Of a stretch of DNA of 64,000 bases, positions 47,852 to 60,200 are shown piece by piece (positions within the stretch are counted from its first letter, which is position 1; every line of letters starts with the position of its first letter). The translations under genes and the position numbers were made by a program. Origin of the DNA: Ehretia macrophylla (Eukaryota; Streptophyta; Magnoliopsida; Boraginales; Ehretiaceae); contig CM075767.1 in the NCBI GenBank assembly GCA_037974665.1, forward strand, positions 5,791,501 to 5,855,500, given 5' to 3'. Below the pieces are notes generated by a model. The model searched no databases and had not been told where the DNA came from. It saw only the letters and a list, made by a program, of their open reading frames with translations.

Positions 47852-50800
47852 TGTGACACCCCGAACCCAGTACTTCATTAATTGCATTCATTAAATGGTT
47901 AACTTAGATGTAATTTAGCTAATTACTTCTTTTTTTTTATTTCCATAAATTCAAATATTTCTTTTCATGCATTTTATATTTTTATAAAATACTACATATT
48001 TTTAGGGGATTATAGCCCCTGACCGTGCGTGCATTGCATATCGGGATCAACGGGAAAAACTTCACAAAATGTCTGATGAATAGTACCAGCGGGATTTTTC
48101 CAGATTTTTCATATTTTTGGCATTTTATTTTACTGAAATTTAATCACCCAAATGTCCCATTTACCCTTACTAAAATATCTCATGAGAATATTAAAAGCCA
48201 AGAAAAAAAAGGGTCAAAAAATGGCCAAAAGAGAGTTACGGGAATAGTAACTTCTCAAAAAAAAAAAAATACTCCTTGCTTCATTCTTGCTTCCATTGCT
48301 TTCCAAATTGGTTGTGCTTCATCCTTAGGACCTTAAGACCATTCTTTGATCTTCAAAAGAGGTGAGGGTGCATTCTATTTTTGTATTAAATTCAATTAAA
48401 GTTTGCATTATTATTTTTGTGATCTAATACTGTAGTAGTTTAATTCTTGTTCCGTTAATTCTTATATGCTCTAATGACTTCATAGAATATGTTTGATGGT
48501 TTAAAATGCTTGTTGAATGCTTGAAAATGAAAATGACACTTGGGAAAGATGATGAATAGTGCTAAACTAGGGTTTTCGAAAAAAGTTACAATTTAATTCG
48601 ATTCGAGGCTTCTAGTAGTTGCTAATTAGGTCCATAAGCGTGGGAAAAATGTTAATTGCACTTGCTATGTTCAAAATTTGAGAAATTTGATCAAAATAGG
48701 CTACTTTAATAAGGGGTTTCGGGTTTAACTTGAATCTGGGCACGTTTCGAGGTTATGGCTAATCTTTATTAAGTATTGAAACCTTAGAAGTGCTTTCGTT
48801 TCGCTTGTTTGGGTTCCGAAATTGATACTTGTAGTGTAAACCCACAAAGAGGCATTTTTGGTGTTTTCATGTACTTGTGCTCTAGGTTATGATTTGGAGG
48901 TTCTAAATGAGGTATTTAGGCATCCTTAGATTGGTAGGATGGTTAGCTAGCTTAACTTGATCATTGAATTCCGATAGGAAGCTAAATAGCCTAGTTGAAC
49001 AAAGGGGAAATGAATGAATTAATTGTTTTAGTACTTGTATTGCTTTGTAGTTGCTCCTAGCGTGTCTAAATGCTATTCTAAGGTATGTGTGAGCTTTTGG
49101 TTAAGTTTTGTGAAAAGTATAATATTGACCCCTTTGTGTTCGCATAGTTAATCTCATGATAATTGCTTTATAATTGAGTAATTAAATGTTTATATGCCTT
49201 TGTGTAGTGTACGTATTATAGTAGTGAAGTCTCGTGAATTAAGTTGCTTGGTTTACATGGATTTGGTTGAGTATGAATTTAGAATGGACTAAAGGAACTA
49301 GTAATGAACCATGGTAATAATTGTTGTTAGTTGATTCTTGATTGATTGGATAAATGTTTAAATGTACTTATGTAACAAGTTCATCTATTCGGAGAAGTTG
49401 TGAGTTAAGTTATATCGATATTAGTTAAAGATTAAGTAAACATGTTTATATTGCTTATTAATTGCATTATATGTGTAAAGATATGCTTATATAACTTATA
49501 GGTTAGATGTTATATAGTGTTTCTACTTATATGAATGGCTATGTATATGTTATTTATTATGCTATTGTCTTTGTCTAATACTTGGAAATTAAAGAATGTT
49601 GCATATGTGATCACTTGAGTTTATGTATTGTTCAAATATTGATTGTTAAACCATGAAATATATTGTTAGTTATGTGAATTAAAGGGAATCAAATAGAGTT
49701 GGATAAATTAATGGCTTTATGAACTAGCTTTAGTTGAGAATAAGAAATCACTTCTTATGCATATAGTTGATTGTATTAGGTAGTGATAATTAAAGGGAAT
49801 TGATTCTTTTGGAGAATATTGAGGGATTCTTGGCTTAATTCGCGCAGGTTTGGCTTCCTAAAAGGTGAGGGACCTGCATCCTTACGTGCATTATAGTTTA
49901 TTTTCTTGCTAAAAGAGTATATTGTTTAGTATAATTGCGTAATTGATATATGCTTATTGTTGCTAAATTGTAACTTGGTGCGAGGACAACCTACTTTTTG
50001 TTCTTAAATGTGTTTACTGATTATATTGTCATTGTTATCATTCTTGCATTGCATCGTGGTTGCGCAACCCCATTGTCGCGGCGGATGCGATGGCCTCGCT
50101 GGGCGGCATCAGGCTTGCCAGTATTGGTTGCCTTAGCTCCGTTTGCTATTCCCTCACTCGCCTGGTCCGGAGATTGCCAGGGGGTGTTAGGTCGTAGGAT
50201 CGGGTACATCCGGAGTACCCATTGGTGTAAGGGATACCGGCATATCGAGATTGAGATCGTGGTTCGTGGATCAGGGATCGAAGATTTGGAGTGATAAGGG
50301 TTATCGATTGTATCCTTTTAAAATGTGGTATTAGAATTGTTATTCACTGTTTATCTATTGTATTAATTGTGTTAAGTTGCTGCATTGCACGTCCCCGGTA
50401 GACCTTATCCCTCACTAAGCAATTGTGATTGCTCATACCTCGCTAAAGATGTTTCAGGTGGTGCAGTTGGAGGAGTTGCCTTGGTTGCTGTGTACTATTA
50501 CTTGAGATTGGAGTGATTGCTTGCTAAACTGTAGAAGACCTTGCTTATCTACTTTATGTTCTATTTTGGAGCCTAAGGGCTTATGTATATATATTTGAGT
50601 GGTTGCAATTTGAAAGCTAAGTGGATGTAGTAAGTGTTATGGAATTGTGGCATGTAATAACTTATGCTTCTGCTTCTAGCTACGTTGCATGCTTGTATGT
50701 GTTTATATTGTCTTGTGTTGCTTAAGGCTCGGATGGCCTTGAAGTTGGGATTTCAATTAGAAATGTTGTTCCTTTGCTTCGTGTTTTATTTGAATGCTTA

Positions 50801-50933
50801 CAGGTTTCCAGAATGTCCACGGTACAGGAAAAACTCTGTCCGTTTTTCATAAAATATGTGCCCAAGTTGGGATGCGGTTGAGAATAGCATGGTTACTAGA
50901 GCCTCCGATCTCGTGAGGGATCGGGGCATTACA
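47852..50933 (+). repeat. 5' LTR of the 47852 element
   Basis: It starts TGTGACACCCCGAACCC and ends CGGGGCATTACA. It has the GC-rich block at 50075-50225 with GGGTACATCCGGAGTACCC, the hairpin at 50416-50435 (one mismatch), AAGGCTCGGATGGCCTT at 50725-50741 and CTCTGTCCGTTTTTC near 50833. Confidence 0.9.
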
Positions 50934-50935
50934 GG

Positions 50936-50947
50936 TGGTATCAGAGC
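50936..50947 (+). promoter_or_regulatory. Primer-binding site (tRNA-iMet)
   Basis: TGGTATCAGAGC matches exactly, two bases after the LTR. Confidence 0.94.
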
Positions 50948-52343
50948 TTAGATGCTCTCAACCGGGATAGGGTCCTCGGACTGCTGGGTAGTGAACCTCG
51001 AGTGCATGCTTGTGAAATGTATCTTGATTAGGTGTATGCTTCGTGTGCCTTGAGAATGTAATTGTCTTTTGTGCAATCTTGTATCCTGAACTTAATATGT
51101 GATCTATGTGATAGTGATGTGTACTATGTGTTAAATACTTGTCAAGTGTAGTGATATAGCTAATCATGAATCGAATTGATCTTATGAATCGCTACTTGCT
51201 CAAAATATTTATTGTAACGTGTATACTTGAGTGTCTCGGCATAGTTGTGTTGTGAATTGTATTCATTGCATGTGACTCATATTTGAACTATCTTGTTGAT
51301 TAACTTTGTGTTATAAAACTTCTGGTTATATAATAGCTTGTGTGATATAAGTCATAATCTCCTGATATATGAACATTACATCAATTACATTAGGTGATAT
51401 CTTGGCATTCATGCATTGTCCCCTTAAATCGGTAAGTAAGCATTCTCCCCTGAAAGAGATGGCCATTGATGCTGACTGGTGAGAGAATAATGGTTCAACT
51501 GGCTATTGGGATCAGTGAAGGGATTTGATGCCCCGAGGTTAAATTTGGACTCTCTTGGCACTTCTTAAATGGTACTTCTTGGCTGGAACTCCTATTTGGG
51601 AATCTCGGATAGATCTTCTAGTTGGCGTCATATATGGAGGTCTTATTTGATACTCTTATTCAAAAGAATTCATGTTTATGAGTATTGGTCAGTATTCTTT
51701 GCGCACACTCCCACTTGGATTTCTTGTTCGGAATTTTACCTATGGTACCACCTTGATATTCTTATTGGGTATTTTCTTCAGTATTTTTGTCTGGTATTCT
51801 TGCCTAGAGATTATTTTGTATTTCCTCTGGACTACTGGTATAACGAGCATATTGGGGATTCTTATATGGTGATTCATAATTAGAGAGATTCTTATTCCAA
51901 CTTCTGGATTCGTATACTTATTCGGAGCCTTTATTTGACATCCTTAATCAGATTTATTGGTGGTATTTTCTCGGAGTCCCAAGCTGGACATCTAATTAGG
52001 CCTTTATTTGGCAATCTTGAGCCTTTATTTGACAGTTAGAGTTGGGATTCACCGGACTTCCTTCTTGGGAATTTCTTGATATTATCCGGGCATTTTGGAT
52101 ATTAGCTGCATACTCTTCTTAATGGGATTTCTTTTGGTTCTTTCTCAGCATTAGTGAATGGCCTCCTCGTGTGACATTCTTACCAGACTCCTATTGGGTA
52201 TTTTCATATGAGCCTTTATTTAGCTACCCCACTCGGGTTTCCTTCAGTGACGTTCGCTTTTCCTAGTTTCCTTCGGCATTACACTTCTCGACTTCAAGTC
52301 CGACGAAAACTGTTGCAGTTCTTGGAAGTCATTTCAGCTCAAG
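50948..52343 (+). other. Non-coding internal region with 13-nt-period array
   Basis: About 50948-51440 is leader-like sequence with ATGTG words. From about 51540 to 52150 the sequence is a degenerate array; clear steps are TTCTTATTGGGTA, TTTTCTTCAGTA and TTTTTGTCTGGTA near 51758-51795. Two overlapping open frames of 104 and 66 codons (51569-51883) arise from this array and have no motif. No gag or pol trace was found. Confidence 0.65.
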
Positions 52344-52380
52344 AAATTGCGAGGACGCAATTTTTGTAAGGAGGGGAGGA
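52344..52380 (+). promoter_or_regulatory. Pre-PPT dyad and polypurine tract
   Basis: AAATTGCG-AGGA-CGCAATTT (52344-52363) is a perfect 8-bp dyad. The purine run AAGGAGGGGAGGA (52368-52380) abuts the 3' LTR. Confidence 0.82.
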
Positions 52381-55300
52381 TGTGACACCCCGAACCAAGT
52401 ACTTCATTAATTGCATTCATTAAATGGTTAACTTAGATGTAATTTAGCTAATTACTTCATTTTTTTTATATTTCCATAAATTCAAATATTTCTTTTCGTG
52501 CATTTTATATTTTTATAAAATACTACATATTTTTAGGGGACTATAGTCCCTGACCGTGGGTGCATTGCATATCGGGATCAACGGGAAAAACTTCGCAAAA
52601 TGTCTGATGAATAGTACCAGCGGGATTTTTCCAGATTTTTCATATTTTTGGCATTTTATTTTACTGAAATTTAATCATCCAAATGTCCCATTTACCCTTA
52701 CTAAAATACCCTATTTGCTTGACCTACCATTTGACCATCTCATGAGAATATTAAAAGCCAAGAAACAAAAAAAAAAGGATAAAAAAAAAGGCCAAAAAAG
52801 AGTTACGGGAATAGTAACTTCTCAAAAAAAGAATTACTCCTTGCTTCATTCTTGCTTCCATTGCTTCCCAAATTGGTTGTGCTTCATCCTTAGGACCTTA
52901 AGACCATTCTTTGATCTTCAAAAGAGGTGAGGGTGCATTCTATTTTTGTATTAAATTCAATTAAAGTTTGTATTATTATTTTTGTGATCTAATATTATAG
53001 TAGTTTAATTCTTGTTCCGTTGATTCTTATATGCTCTAATGACTTCATAGAATATGTTTGATGGTTTAAAATGCTTGTTGAATGCTTGAAAATGAAAATG
53101 ACACTTGGGAAAGATGATGAATAGTGCTAAACTAGGGTTTCCGAAAAAAGTTACAATTTAATTCGATTCGAGGCTTCTAGTAGTTGCTAATTAGGTCCAT
53201 AAGCGTGGGAAAAATGTTAATTGTACTTACTATGTTCAAAATTTGAGAAATTTGATCAAAATAGGCTACTTTAATAAGGGGTTTCGGGTTTAACTTGAAT
53301 CCGGGCACGTTTCGAGGTTATGGCTAATCTTTATTAAGTATTGAAACCTTAGAAGTGCTTTCGTTTCGCTTGTTTGGGTTCCGAAATTGATACTTGTAGT
53401 GTAAACCCACAAGAGGCATTTTTGGTGTTTTCATGTACTTGTGCTCTAGGTTATGATTTGGAGGTTCTAAATGAGGTATTTAGGTATCCTTAAATTGGTA
53501 GGATGGTTAGCTAGCTTAACTTGATCATTGAATTCCGATAGGAAGCTAAATAGCCTAGTTGAACAAAGGGGAAATGAATGAATTAATTGCTTTAGTACTT
53601 GTATTGCTTTGTAGTTGCTCCTAGCGTGTCTAAATGCTATTCTAAGATATGTGTGAGCTTTTGGTTAAGTTTTGTGAAAAGTATAATATTGACCCCTTTG
53701 TGTTCGCATAGTTAATCTCATGATAATTACTTTATAATTGAGTAATTAAATGTTTATATGCCTTTGTGTAGTGTACGTATTATAGTAGTGAAGTCTCGTG
53801 AATTAAGTTGCTTGGTTTACATGGATTTGGTTGAGTATGAATTTAGAATGGACTAAAGGAACTAGTAATGAACCATGGTAATAATTGTTGTTAGTTGATT
53901 CTTGATTGATTGGATAAATGTTTAAATGTACTTATGTAACAAGTTCATCTATTCGAAGAAGTTGTGAGTTAAGTTATATCGATACTAGTTAAAGATTAAG
54001 TAAACATGTTTATATTCCTTATTAATTGCATTATATGTGTAAAGATACGCTTATATAACTTATTGGTTAGATGTTATATAGTGTTTCTACTTATATGAAT
54101 GACTATGTATATGTTATTTATTGTGCTATTGTCTTTGTCTAATACTTGGAAATTAAAGAATATTGCATATGTGATCACTTGAGTTTATGTATTGTTCAAA
54201 TATTGATTAGAATGATTGTTAAACCATAAAATATATTGTTAGTTATGTGAATTAAAGGGAATCAAATAGAGTTGGATAAATTAATGGCTTTATGAACTAG
54301 TTTTAGTTGAGAATAAGAAATCACTTCTTATGCATATAGTTGATTGTATTAGGTAGTGATAATTAAAGGGAATTGATGCTTTTGGAGAATATTGAGGGAT
54401 TCTTGGCTTAATTCGCGCAGGTTTGGCTTCCTAAAAGGTGAGGGACCTGCATCCTTACGTGCATTATAGTTTATTTTCTTGCTAAAAGAGTATATTGTTT
54501 AGTATAATTGCGTAATTGATATATGTTTATTGTTGCTAAATTGTAACTTGGTGCGAGGACAACCTACTTTTTGTCCTTAAATGTGTTTACTGATTATATT
54601 GTCATTGTTATCATTCTTGCATTGCATCATGGTTGCGAAACCTCATTGTCGCAGCGGATGCGATGGCCTCGCTGGGCGGCATCGGGCTTGCCAGTGTTGG
54701 TTGCCTTAGCTCCGTCTGCTATTCCTTCACTCGCTTGGTCCGGAGATTTTCAGGGGGTGCTGGGTCGTAGGATCGGGTACATCCGGAGTACCCATTGGTG
54801 TAAGGGATGCCGGCATATCGAGATTGAGATCGTGGTTCGTGGATCGGGGATCGAAGATTTGGAGTGATAAGGGTTATCAATTGTATCCTTTTAAAATGTG
54901 GTATTAGAATTGTTATTCACTGTTTATCTATTGTATTAATTGTGTTAAGTTGCTGCATTGCACGTCCTCGGTAGACCTTATCCCTCACTGAGCAATTGTG
55001 ATTGCTCATACCTCGCTAAACATGTTTCAGGTGGTGCAGTTGGAGGAGTTGCCTTGGTTGCTGTGTACTATTACTTGAGATTGGAGTGATTGCTTGCTAA
55101 ACTGTAGAAGACCTTGCTTGTCTACTTTATGTTCTATTTTGGAGCCTAAGGGCTTATGTATATATATTTGAGTGGTTGCAATTTGAAAGCTAAGTGGATG
55201 TAGTAAGTGTTATGGAATTGTGGCATGTAATAACTTATGCTTCTGCTTCTAGCTACGTTGCATGCTTGTATGTGTTTATATTGTCTTGTGTTGCTTAAGG

Positions 55301-55400
55301 CTCGGATGGCCTTGAAGTTGGGATTTCAATTAGAAATGTTGTTCCTTTGCTTCGTGTTTTATTTGAATGCTTACAGGTTTCCAGAATGTCCACGGTACAG
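52381..55400 (+). repeat. 3' LTR of the 47852 element, truncated
   Basis: It is nearly identical to 47852-50933 up to CCACGGTACAGG, then switches to a different LTR sequence (TAGTGTCGAG...). The hairpin at 54989-55008 is perfect here (TGAGCAAT/ATTGCTCA), whereas the 5' LTR has one mismatch. Confidence 0.9.
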
Positions 55401-56400
55401 GTAGTGTCGAGAAACTTCGGGCAACATCGGGTTGTTGCTCTAGCTCGGCTTCCATGGTGTCTATTCCCTTTTCTCGCTGGGGCATATTCCCATTCCCCAG
55501 AGGCATGGTTCACCTCGTTGGGACATACGGACCTACCTCAGGATAATGGGTCGTAGGATCGGTGTATATCCAGAGTATCCCATTGGTGTTATAAGGTGGG
55601 TTGCCGACATTTGTTATCGAAGATCGAGATTCGTTGTTCGAGATCGAAGACAAAGAAGATAAGCCATATCCTTTTAAATGTGTTTAATATATTGCTTAAT
55701 TAGATTGATATGTTGAATTACTTGATTACTTGTAATATTCCTGCATTGCACGAAAAGATTTACGAAATTCTTGGTAAACTGTATCCCCTCCCTCATTGAG
55801 TAACTTTGGTTACTCATTCCTCTTTTCAACATGTTTCAGGAAACGCTGAGTTTGGATGCTATGTGCTGGTCTATGTGCAGAAAATGTAAGTTGCTACTTA
55901 TATGTGTGCTATCTTGAGGTCATAGAACCTTGTGTAAATTCCTGCTATCCTGGAAGTTTGTAATGTAATGTAAAGTTTGTAGTCTTGTATAAATTGGTAG
56001 TTATGGGTGGATTGTAATAACTTTAATGTTTTACTTTATTGTCTAAGTTTAACTTGCATGCTGGTGTGGGATTAAGGGGAAAGTTGGTTGTTTGACTTAA
56101 TTCATAAGAAAGAAAAGTAAACAAGATTAGAGTGGTAAGATAAGCGGGATTTAAACATGGGAATTCAATGGTTTTGACTTTTCATGCTTGTATGCTCATA
56201 TTGTTGTAGTTTTATGCTCGGATGACCTTAGTGTTAGAGAAGTTGCATGGTTGGAGTTTGGAGTTGTTGGAAATGTTGTAGTGTGTGGTTTGTAGCTTTA
56301 TCTTCTGTTTTCAGGTAATCGGTTAGGCCTAAAAACATGGAAAACGCTGTCCGTTTTTTCTCGTTTTTTGTGACATTGGGATTTGGGATCGGGGCTCTGG
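55401..56400 (+). mobile_element. 3' part of the LTR begun at 45938
   Basis: It follows the solo LTR from its position ~4046 (GTAGTGTCGAG) through the GC-rich block, the hairpin (55797-55816) and the TTTCAGG. It is cut at 56400, before its 3' terminus, by the next element. The LTR sequence that should lie between 47851 and 55401 is missing, so a deletion removed both it and the end of the intervening element. Confidence 0.72.
55797..55816 (+). promoter_or_regulatory. Conserved LTR hairpin, second solo-LTR-family version
   Basis: TGAGTAAC and GTTACTCA form a perfect 8-bp stem over TTTG. The relative at 4433 has a different stem sequence (TGAGTATAC/GTATACTCA). TTTCAGG follows at ~55834. Confidence 0.72.
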
Positions 56401-58842
56401 TGTCACGCCCCAACTCGACCCCACCTACAATCAGTCAGGACACAACAGAATTTAGCCGTATAACGACAGTAATAAAGACACCGAAGCTCTAAACCAACCT
56501 CTCAGAACATCATACAATCAAACTACTCAACCAAACAACAATCAATTCCTCAATACCATTAACAACATACAACATAACCATATTATACAACAATCATTCT
56601 TAGACGATCCATTCATAGTTATACGCCTCCGTTCCAACATAATACCTTAACTTTAACATACATATCAAAATAGATTATAAACCAACTTAGCAACCTAGAT
56701 CATAACAAAAGAAAGACTACTAAGTTAGCATCATTTAGTTCATTATCTTACTACAACTTATACATCATAAATTACAAGGAAAATAAAAGACAACTAGTTT
56801 AATATACAAGATAATAGAGTATACAACATCTCAAGCATCAAGGACAAGACTCTGGCACATAGGACTCGTCCACATACGGCACATTATCCCCTTCTGGAGG
56901 CACGTACCCGTAATCTTGCTCAAGGACACCTGTATGCATGCAATAATAGAGAGTGAGCTTATATAAACAAGCTCAGTGAGGATCCGATAGATCTCTAACA
57001 GTATTTACTATGCTCCTTGGAAATGATCCTTTGAGCAAGTAAACACACAAATAAACATCAATACAATATAAACACATAACTATAATGACCAATCAATAAA
57101 GGATACTCAATTTGGTGTAGCTCCATACGCCATCACGATCTCAACCATTCTTCTTATACTCCCTATTACTCACGCACCCGAGGTACCTCATTAGCCTCTC
57201 CCTCCATGACACCTTCGTTATGCAAGCTGGAGGTAGTCTCTGGTAGTCATGCCATTATCAACCCGACAGCCCGACGCTGCCCGAGAGGTGGCACACACAT
57301 ACCAAGACTCAACAATAATAATAAACATCATTTACAAGAGGACAGTCTAGCAGAACTGCCTGTCTCCCGGTTCATCAATCATCAATCAATAATCATCAAT
57401 AATCATCCATTTCCATCAATGTAACATCAATAATCATCAATATAACATCAATATAATATCAAGTAATCAATTAAACAACAAATAACTAAGTTAGAGGATA
57501 AAGTAGGCTATCCAACTTAACATGCATTAAACACGTAATCTAACCATAATTTAACCATCAACAACTCACAATTCAATCACTCAAATACCACCCAATCATC
57601 TAAAGGCTCAATTCAACAATTTAAAGAAAGACAACCTAAACTTCAAATAATCATATATTACATTCTACTAATCCAAATCACTCCAAATCAGTTTCAAACA
57701 CTCACCCGTTCAATCAACTACATTAGCCTTCTCGGAAACCAACCAAGACACATCAAAATCAAGCCCAACAACCCTAAAATCTCAATGCACCTAGCTGAAA
57801 TTTTTGGATTTTCACCCAAACATCGCAATCAAAAATTTGGCATTATAACGGTGTTACCACGTAATTAACAAACTTTTAGAAATCGACGACAATCAATTCC
57901 AACAACAACAACTCAAGATAATCCTCAAATATCCAATCTATCAACTTTAAATACCCGAAAATAAATAATTTCGCTACAACGGCTCAAATCTCGTAGTAAT
58001 ACACATAAACGATCCCTAGCACGCACTGATCAATAATATAACTTCAAATTAACATTCTGACGGTTCAAAATGCAGTTATGAACAAAAACATAAAAAATGA
58101 GTTTTGAGATCTAGAATTTTTCACTCACCTTTGATGCGATATAATCCTAGATATGCGTGCAATGCGTGCCCAACAAGCGAAATCCAACTCGGCACGAAGT
58201 TCTACGGACAAAAACTAGGTTTTTCTATGAAAATTTGCTTTGAAAACTTGAAGAAAACCTTGGCTTATTCTCCCATGGATGTCTCGGCCATGTAGGTGTT
58301 TTTGAGGATGTTTTTGTGCTTTGTAAGTGTGTGTTGATGCTTATAAGTAGAAGTCAAACAATTAAAATGCAAACTCAAAGTTAATTTTTAGTCTTTTAAT
58401 TTATTTCTTGACTATTTCTTGCTCAAACATTAAATTAACACTTAAACTAATTCTAGACATTATATTTTAGGTGACAAAGAAGGTTACATTAAAATAGTTT
58501 CACCCGAATCGGCTTAAAACTCGTTTCCTTGCAAAAGAAAGTGTAAAAATCTTTAAAATTCCAAAACCGATTCCAAATCCATTTTAATCAAACACGGGTC
58601 TATTAATACTCGAGGACTAGGTTTTAAAATGTTTAAAACACCCCTGTAAAAATTTTAGCGGACAGGTGTTCAAAAATACTATTCACCAAAACCGAAATTT
58701 CATGAATGCACACTTAGCATATATTAGGAGTATTAATCACATAATTAGCACATTCTAAGTCATATAGCACATAAACAGGCTAATTCACGCAAAATGAGGT
58801 AAAGCACGTAAATCGAGATAAAGCAAAATATGGGGTCTCACA
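56401..58842 (-). repeat. 3' LTR of the 56401 element
   Basis: The plus strand starts TGTCACGCCCCAACTC and ends GGGGTCTCACA; on the minus strand it starts TGTGAGACCCC at 58842. The hairpin is at 56954-56975. It is more divergent from the 31913-39138 LTRs than those are from each other, for example around 57080-57300 and 58130-58330. Confidence 0.9.
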
Positions 58843-59234
58843 TTCTCCCCCCTTTAAAGAAATTTCGTCCCCGAAATTCTTACTTGCTGATCGAAAAAGA
58901 TTTGGATACTGCTGCTACATCTGATCTCGCCTCTCCCAAGTAGCTTCCTCGATACCGTGATGCTTCCACAACACCTTGACCATCAGAATCTTCTTCGACC
59001 TCAACTCTCGTTTCATCTGATCAAGAATACGAATCGGCCTCTCGTCATAAGTCAGATTCACACGAAGCTGTAACGGCTCTGGCTCAAGAATATGAGAAGG
59101 ATCCGGATTATATTTCCGCAAATTAGACACGTGAAATACATCGTGGACATTAGAGAAATTCTCCGGTAAAGCCAACTGATATGCTAAGTTACCAACTCTG
59201 CCAGTAATCTCAAACGGCCCTACAAACCTCGGAC
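58780..59234 (-). pseudogene. pol C-terminus with chromodomain, open into the LTR
   Basis: Integrase C-terminal segment LSPRFVGPFEI and DVFHVSNLRKYNPDPSH, then a chromodomain-like ELRSKKILMVKVLWKHHG and EEATWE (about 59015-58930). A one-base loss near 59247 shifts it from the integrase frame, and a TAG lies at 58917-58915. Beyond that stop the frame stays open through the pre-PPT dyad, the polypurine tract and 63 nt of LTR to a TAG at 58782-58780. The pol frame of the 13185 element also enters its LTR. Confidence 0.85.
58843..58878 (-). promoter_or_regulatory. Polypurine tract and pre-PPT dyad
   Basis: The minus strand reads CTTTAAAGGGGGGAGAA (58859-58843) against the LTR. The dyad AATTTCG-TCCC-CGAAATT (58861-58878) is perfect, but its stem differs from the GCG/CGC stems of the other elements. 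Confidence 0.82.
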
Positions 59235-60200
59235 TCAGCTTACCACCTTACCATAATGAGCAAACCCTTTACGAGGAGACAATCTCAAGAAAACCCGATC
59301 TCCAACTGCAAACTCCAAGTCCCGACGACACTTATCATCATAACTCTTGAATCTACTCTGCACCATAAGCATTCTCTGCCTGATCAACTGAACATTCTCG
59401 ATCTTCTCTAGAAGCTCTGGCATAATAGTCGGATCAATAGTCTTCATCTTCCCTACTTCATCCCAATACAAAGGTGAACGGCACTTACGACCGTAAAGAG
59501 CTGCAAAAGGTGCCATCCCAATAGTAGCTTGATAACTATTGTTATAGGTAAACTCGGCAAGTGGTAGATGTTTCTCCCAATTCTTCCCGAAGTCCAGAAC
59601 ACAAGCCCTGAGCATATCTTCCAGAATCTGAATAGTCCTCTCAGACTGACCGTCGGTCTGTGGATGATACGTTGTACTGAAATTCAGCTGAGTACCCAAA
59701 GTCTCCTGAAGTTTCTCCCACAAACGAGAAGTAAATCGAGGATATTGATCTGAGACAATACTAGATGGAATCCCGTGAAGTCTAACAATCTGATCCAAAT
59801 AAAGATCCGTCAATTTTGCAACTTTATCTCCCATCCGCATCGAAATAAAGTGAGCTGTCTTGGTCAAACGATCCACGACAACCCAAACTGTATCGTTACC
59901 TCTGGGAGTTCTAGACAAACCAGTAACGAAGTCCATCGTAATATGCTCCCATTTTCACTGTGGTATAGCCAACGGCTGAAGCAAACCTGCAGGTCGTTGA
60001 TGCTCGACTTTCACTCGCTGACAAGTCAAACATCTAGACACGAACTGAGCAACTTCCCTCTTCATATTATTCCACCAGTAATGTTGCTTCAAGTCCCGAT
60101 ACATTTTGTTTCCACCAGGATGAATGGTATACTTAGAATTATGAGCCTCCTCCAGAATACCTCGCCTCAAACCCGGTTCATCGGGAACACAAACCCTGTT
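59235..60200 (-). pseudogene. Integrase of the 56401 element
   Basis: The H2C2 zinc domain ([14 protein letters not shown] ... CLTCQRVK, about 60150-60005) and the catalytic core with the acidic positions in TMDFVTG (~59940), IVSDQYPRFTS (~59760) and TDGQSERT (~59655) are all present. The second motif reads SDQYP where the other integrase here has SDRDP, but the catalytic aspartate of SD is kept. A TGA (59957-59955, normally Trp) separates the zinc domain from the core. The core frame of 233 codons ends at 59235 after a frameshift in the GKGGKLSP region. Confidence 0.93.

Larger units (their letters stand above)
47852..55400 (+). mobile_element. Non-autonomous (pol-less) Ty3-type element, 3' end lost
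   Basis: LTRs at 47852-50933 (3,082 bp) and 52381-55400 surround a 1,447-bp internal region with primer site and polypurine tract but no gag or pol. The two LTRs differ only here and there over 3 kb, the closest pair in the window by eye, which suggests a relatively recent insertion. The 3' LTR stops about 130 bases before its expected end and is joined to another LTR, so no right TSD remains. The LTR shares landmarks with the 5110 element. Confidence 0.88.
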
